6,702 bases of DNA, from NCBI GenBank assembly GCA_001783355.1, contig MFMA01000055.1:1-6702 (forward strand), in the 5' to 3' direction. The notes beneath the pieces were generated by a model. The model did no database searches, was not told where the DNA came from, and worked only from the letters and a program-made list of their open reading frames with translations. The translations under genes and the position numbers were made by a program. This document shows, one piece after another, positions 4,002-6,702 of the stretch; position 1 is the first letter of the stretch; each line of letters starts with the position of its first letter. This DNA is from Candidatus Kaiserbacteria bacterium RIFCSPLOWO2_01_FULL_54_20. Its GTDB lineage: Bacteria; Patescibacteriota; Minisyncoccia; Phycocordibacterales; UBA2100.

Positions 4002-5936
4002 ATGACTGACCCAGAAAAGCAAGCATCAAAGCCGCGTCATGGCGGCGGGCCTTCCTCGGCCCCCAAAGGCCCTTCTATCTGGATGCAGCTCGCTATCGCG
4101 TTTGCGGTGTTTCTGCTGCTCTCGACCGGATATTCACTGGTGCGGGAATATATAGTCTCGGAAACCGAATCCGTGGCGCTCTCGCAGATCGCGACTGACA
4201 TCAATGCCGGGAATATCGTATCAATACTTGTGGAGGGCGATGCAATTACGGCAACATACGCCGACAAAACAGAAAAGAAATCCCGCAAAGAATCCGAGGC
4301 TTCCTTCACGGAAACACTCGCGAATTATCAAGTGTCGGAAGAGAAGATAGGGGCGGTGAAGATCGAGATAAAGGACGAGGGGGGAGTCAGGTTTTGGTTC
4401 CTCACGCTCGCGCCGCTTCTTGTTCCGGTCCTTCTCCTTTTCGGCATCATTTGGTATCTCTCGCGACAAATGAAAGGTGCTGGTATGCAGGCATTCACCT
4501 TCGGGCGCTCGATGGCACGCCTGATCAATCCGGAAGACCAGGTGCAACGCGTGACATTCAAAGATGTTGCAGGCGCTAAAGAGGCGAAGGAGGAGCTTAC
4601 CGAGATCGTCGACTTTTTGAAAAACCCAAAGAAATTCATCCAGATCGGGGCGCGTATTCCAAAAGGGGTGCTGCTGATGGGAGCGCCGGGCACGGGCAAG
4701 ACCTTGCTCGCTCGCGCCGTTGCAGGAGAGGCAGGCGTGCCGTTCTTCTCCATCTCCGGCTCCGAGTTCGTGGAGATGTTCGTTGGTGTCGGCGCATCGC
4801 GCGTGCGCGATCTCTTCCTCACCGCGAAGAAAGCGGCCCCCTCTATTATTTTCGTCGATGAGATAGATGCCGTCGGGCGCGTGCGCGGCACGGGAGTGGG
4901 CGGCGGAAATGACGAGCGGGAACAGACCTTGAACCAGATACTCGTCGAGATGGACGGATTTGAGCCTAATGAAAAAGTCATCGTCATGGCCGCGAGCAAT
5001 CGTCCCGATGTTCTTGATCCTGCACTTCTGCGTCCGGGTCGCTTCGACCGCCGCGTGACGATAGACCTGCCTGACCGCAAAGATCGCGAGGAAATACTCA
5101 AGGTCCACGCGCGAAAGAAGCCACTTGGTCCCGACGTGCAGCTCGTGGTAATCGCCGAGCGCACTCCTGGGTTCTCGGGCGCCGACCTTGCGAATTTGAT
5201 GAATGAGGGAGCTATCCTTGCAGCACGCGAGAACAGGAAGGAGCTTGCTCAGTACGACCTTATCCGCTCGATAGAGAAAGTGATGCTCGGCCCTGAGCGC
5301 CGAAGCCACGTATTGAACAGAAAGGAAAAAGAGATAACTGCATACCATGAGGCCGGGCACGCGCTCGTCGCGAGCATCCTTCCGTATGCCGATCCCGTGC
5401 ACAAGATCTCGATAATCTCGCGCGGCCGCGCTGCCGGATACACACTGAAGCTTCCGTTCGAGGATAGAAAGATGCAGTCGCGCAAAGAATTCTTGGATGA
5501 CATCGCTGTTTCTCTCGGGGGGTATGTTGCGGAGAATATGGTGTTCGGCGATATAACCACGGGTGCTTCTAATGATCTACAAGTGCTCTCCGCACTCGCG
5601 CGCGACATGGTCGCGAGGTACGGCATGTCGGAAAAGATGGGACCGATCGCATTCGACGCCGCGATGGGCAAGGCCTTGTTCGGGCAAGGAGTCGAGGGAA
5701 ATGAACAATCCGAGGAAATCGCCGCTCAAATAGATGCTGAAGTGAAACGCATAATTGATGGAGCGCACAAGAAGGCGGAAGCTGTCATAAAAAAACACCG
5801 CAAGGCGCTTGATGCCATCGCCAAAAAGCTCGTGGAAGTAGAAACCATCGAGCGCGACGAGTTTGAGAAAATCCTCATCGCCAACGGCATTACACCGAAG
5901 AAAAAGGAAGATATAGAACACCAGCCGCTGGCTTAA
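4002..5936 (+). CDS. ftsH: ATP-dependent zinc metalloprotease FtsH (AAA+), 644 aa
   Basis: Membrane-bound hexameric protease that unfolds and degrades membrane proteins and some cytosolic ones, including ssrA-tagged substrates in E. coli. Residues 1-25 are polar and cytoplasmic. TM1 spans about 26-47, a small extracytoplasmic domain about 48-128, and TM2 about 130-153. The AAA+ module has Walker A GAPGTGKT (227-234), pore motif FVG (260-262), Walker B IIFVDEIDAVG (282-292), and the second region of homology ending in LLRPGRFDRR with arginine fingers R347 and R350. The protease domain carries HEAGH (449-453), supplying two zinc His ligands and the catalytic Glu, and D525 in TTGASNDL as third ligand. 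A Lys/Glu-rich helical C-terminus ends in a short flexible tail. Length equals the usual bacterial FtsH. The frame is open back to 3360, but the 214 extra codons lie antisense to smpB and the tmRNA 5' region and lack homology, so ATG 4002 is chosen. All catalytic residues are intact. Confidence 0.98.
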   Translation: MTDPEKQASKPRHGGGPSSAPKGPSIWMQLAIAFAVFLLLSTGYSLVREYIVSETESVALSQIATDINAGNIVSILVEGDAITATYADKTEKKSRKESEASFTETLANYQVSEEKIGAVKIEIKDEGGVRFWFLTLAPLLVPVLLLFGIIWYLSRQMKGAGMQAFTFGRSMARLINPEDQVQRVTFKDVAGAKEAKEELTEIVDFLKNPKKFIQIGARIPKGVLLMGAPGTGKTLLARAVAGEAGVPFFSISGSEFVEMFVGVGASRVRDLFLTAKKAAPSIIFVDEIDAVGRVRGTGVGGGNDEREQTLNQILVEMDGFEPNEKVIVMAASNRPDVLDPALLRPGRFDRRVTIDLPDRKDREEILKVHARKKPLGPDVQLVVIAERTPGFSGADLANLMNEGAILAARENRKELAQYDLIRSIEKVMLGPERRSHVLNRKEKEITAYHEAGHALVASILPYADPVHKISIISRGRAAGYTLKLPFEDRKMQSRKEFLDDIAVSLGGYVAENMVFGDITTGASNDLQVLSALARDMVARYGMSEKMGPIAFDAAMGKALFGQGVEGNEQSEEIAAQIDAEVKRIIDGAHKKAEAVIKKHRKALDAIAKKLVEVETIERDEFEKILIANGITPKKKEDIEHQPLA

Positions 5937-5963
5937 AGAAAAAAGCAGGAGAACTCCTGCTTT
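5936..5963. terminator. Bidirectional terminator between ftsH and the pyrC-side transcript
   Basis: AAAGCAGGAG (5942-5951) and CTCCTGCTTT (5954-5963) form a 10-bp palindromic stem around AA, effectively a GAAC tetraloop. It starts 5 nt after the ftsH stop. On the plus strand the tail is only TTTCG. On the minus strand it is six Ts then CTTT, so it is stronger for the transcript arriving from the 65-aa membrane protein. Confidence 0.88.
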
Positions 5964-5971
5964 CGACGGTA

Positions 5972-5991
5972 CGCGGGCCCCATTGCCCGCG
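5972..5991 (-). other. GC hairpin right after the stop codon of the 65-aa gene
   Basis: CGCGGGC (5972-5978) pairs with GCCCGCG (5985-5991) over 7 bp with a 6-nt loop. On the minus strand it begins 1 nt after the TGA stop and precedes the terminator hairpin by 8 nt. It has no T-run, so it is better read as a 3'-end structure than as a second terminator. Confidence 0.5.
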
Positions 5992-5992
5992 C

Positions 5993-6190
5993 TCATTCTT
6001 TGGGACGACCCTTCTGTTTCTTTATTTTCTGACGCCATTCATACAAGGCGACAGATAAAAAGATCGTCAGCAGGACCGCACTAATCCACCCTCGCCACGA
6101 GAGTGGGACGTAATAGTACGTGAACATGACGAAGCCGAATGACCCCGCCCAGGACGCCGCACCGACGGCAGCCATTCTGACAAGCCACAT
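5993..6190 (-). CDS. Small two-helix membrane protein of unknown function (65 aa)
   Basis: No family recognised. Two hydrophobic segments (about residues 4-28 and 34-51) are joined by a short turn, PLSWRG. A strongly basic tail (RQKIKKQKGRPKE) follows and should stay in the cytoplasm, so both ends are probably inside. Tyrosines YYY (25-27) and several Trp sit at the likely membrane interfaces. The ATG at 6190 is chosen because GAGGGGGG lies at 6198-6205, 7 nt upstream, the only strong Shine-Dalgarno visible in the window. The frame continues upstream to a TTG at 6247 overlapping the pyrC stop, but that adds 19 polar residues and has no ribosome site. The gene lies 53 bp downstream of pyrC on the same strand and has a possible promoter of its own. 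It could be co-transcribed with pyrC, but nothing in the sequence suggests a pyrimidine role. Confidence 0.75.
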   Translation of the reverse strand: MWLVRMAAVGAASWAGSFGFVMFTYYYVPLSWRGWISAVLLTIFLSVALYEWRQKIKKQKGRPKE

Positions 6191-6197
6191 GGCATTT

Positions 6198-6205
6198 CCC
6201 CCCTC
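6198..6205 (-). promoter_or_regulatory. Strong Shine-Dalgarno (GAGGGGGG) fixing the 65-aa gene's start
   Basis: The purine run ends 7 nt before the ATG at 6190. It decides between this ATG and the upstream TTG at 6247. Confidence 0.7.
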
Positions 6206-6219
6206 GGTTGACCGCAGCA

Positions 6220-6247
6220 ACACTAACGCTTTACGGGCATGTGTCAA
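6220..6247 (-). promoter_or_regulatory. Possible promoter of the 65-aa gene overlapping the pyrC stop
   Basis: On the minus strand TTGACA (6247-6242) is a consensus -35 that overlaps the pyrC stop codon. It is followed by a 16-bp spacer and TAGTGT (6225-6220), a weak -10. Start would fall near 6213, giving a short leader that contains the Shine-Dalgarno. Confidence 0.4.
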
Positions 6248-6702
6248 TCAGACATTTTCCAATGGATAGTTTCGTTGCCGAGGCCGTGGACTGTGTTGCA
6301 AATAGGCCACACTTTGACGCCCTCTTCTGTCACGACAGGCTCGGTGGTTTGCCAGTCTTTTTTCACGAGCGTTATGGTCTCTTCGCTAGGGTTCAGGCCG
6401 TAGAAGCGCGGGCCGTTCACGGAGAGGAAGTTTTCAAGCTTATCGAGGCAGCCGATCTCATCGAATATCTGTGAGTACACCTCGACTGCGACGGGGGAGG
6501 TAAAGGTGCCGAAGGCGCAGCACGATGAGAATTTCTTCCCTTCGGGATGCGGCGCGGAATCCGTACCTGCGGAGATAAAGGGGAGTCCTTTTTTTGCGAT
6601 GTCGCGGACGCGTTCTCTGTCGGCGGTCGTTTTGACGAGCGGTTTCATATGGATGAGCGGGCGATAGCCGCCGGAGAATGCCTGACGTCTATCATACAAA
6701 AG
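6244..6702 (-). CDS. pyrC: Dihydroorotase, C-terminal part (5' end beyond the window)
   Basis: Zinc enzyme closing N-carbamoyl-aspartate to dihydroorotate, step three of pyrimidine synthesis, cytoplasmic. The last 152 residues or so are visible and match the short homodimeric class (E. coli PyrC type). GGYRPLIHMKPLVKT corresponds to the E. coli segment before the active-site strand. AGTDSAPH contains the expected catalytic Asp (codon 6561-6559) and the substrate-binding His. Next come KKFSSCCAFGTFTSPVAVEV, VNGPRFYGLNPSEETITLVK and a C-terminus ending near HWKMSD. The N-terminal barrel with the HxH zinc ligands and the carboxylated Lys lies outside the window. The frame is open to the last base, so the TTG at 6699 is an internal codon. 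It ends in TGA at 6246-6244. No frameshift is seen in the visible part. Confidence 0.94.
   Translation of the reverse strand, partial: LLYDRRQAFSGGYRPLIHMKPLVKTTADRERVRDIAKKGLPFISAGTDSAPHPEGKKFSSCCAFGTFTSPVAVEVYSQIFDEIGCLDKLENFLSVNGPRFYGLNPSEETITLVKKDWQTTEPVVTEEGVKVWPICNTVHGLGNETIHWKMSD

Noticed and set aside
4328..5164. Minus-strand open frame (278 codons) inside ftsH
   Set aside because: Ser/Arg-rich antisense translation of the AAA+ domain; no start signal and no recognisable domain.
4221..5402. Long minus-strand open frame (393 codons) inside ftsH
   Set aside because: It is a shadow of the intact, strongly conserved ftsH frame; its composition (many His, Arg, Cys) and lack of motifs do not look like a real protein.
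6191..6247. TTG start at 6247 for the 65-aa membrane protein
   Set aside because: No Shine-Dalgarno at TTG, and the extra residues are polar and weaken the membrane-protein pattern; ATG 6190 has a strong site.
6208..6474. Plus-strand frame of 88 codons opposite pyrC
   Set aside because: Shadow of the pyrC frame, which carries clear dihydroorotase motifs.

Overview
The window most likely comes from a small bacterial genome of the Candidate Phyla Radiation (Patescibacteria, Parcubacteria-like). This placement is inferred from three things: the compact mix of housekeeping genes with short anchored or Cys-rich hypothetical proteins, the short GC-rich hairpin terminators, and the apparent leaderless starts. 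TGA is used as a normal stop (thrC, the 65-aa membrane protein and pyrC all end in TGA), so the UGA-recoding lineages (Gracilibacteria/Absconditabacteria) are excluded. No mobile element, CRISPR array, tRNA or prophage signal is visible.

Layout. Positions 1-1368 (+) hold the threonine synthase gene thrC, which lacks its first codons because the window begins inside it. It is followed on the same strand by a 159-aa membrane-anchored extracytoplasmic protein (1450-1929), a 42-aa six-cysteine mini-protein (1946-2074) and a strong terminator (2095-2127). A 269-aa cytoplasmic protein of unknown function, possibly a degenerate protein-kinase-like fold, lies at 2189-2998 (+). It converges on the tmRNA gene ssrA (3051-3438, -), and one hairpin terminator sits between them. 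smpB (3492-3935, -) lies directly upstream of ssrA on the same strand. ftsH (4002-5936, +) is divergent from smpB across a 66-bp gap. A hairpin terminator separates ftsH from a convergent minus-strand pair: the 3' part of pyrC (dihydroorotase, running off the right edge) and a 65-aa two-helix membrane protein (5993-6190).

How the genes fit together. The centre is a compact quality-control cluster. SmpB and tmRNA rescue stalled ribosomes and add a degradation tag. FtsH is a membrane AAA+ zinc protease, and the E. coli enzyme is known to degrade ssrA-tagged proteins. thrC and pyrC are amino-acid and pyrimidine biosynthesis genes with no direct link to this cluster.

The most notable signals are these. 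First, three genes (the 269-aa gene, smpB, ftsH) have a TATAnT or TATACT -10 box ending 6-7 nt before the ATG and no usable Shine-Dalgarno, which is the arrangement of leaderless mRNAs; the 65-aa gene instead has a strong Shine-Dalgarno. Second, the tmRNA is fully readable (acceptor stem, T arm, encoded CCA, PK1, tag frame) and encodes a long 24-residue tag ending in Tyr-Ala-Leu-Ala rather than the usual Leu-Ala-Ala. Third, there is a tiny unannotated Cys-rich protein. I see no clearly new multi-gene system.
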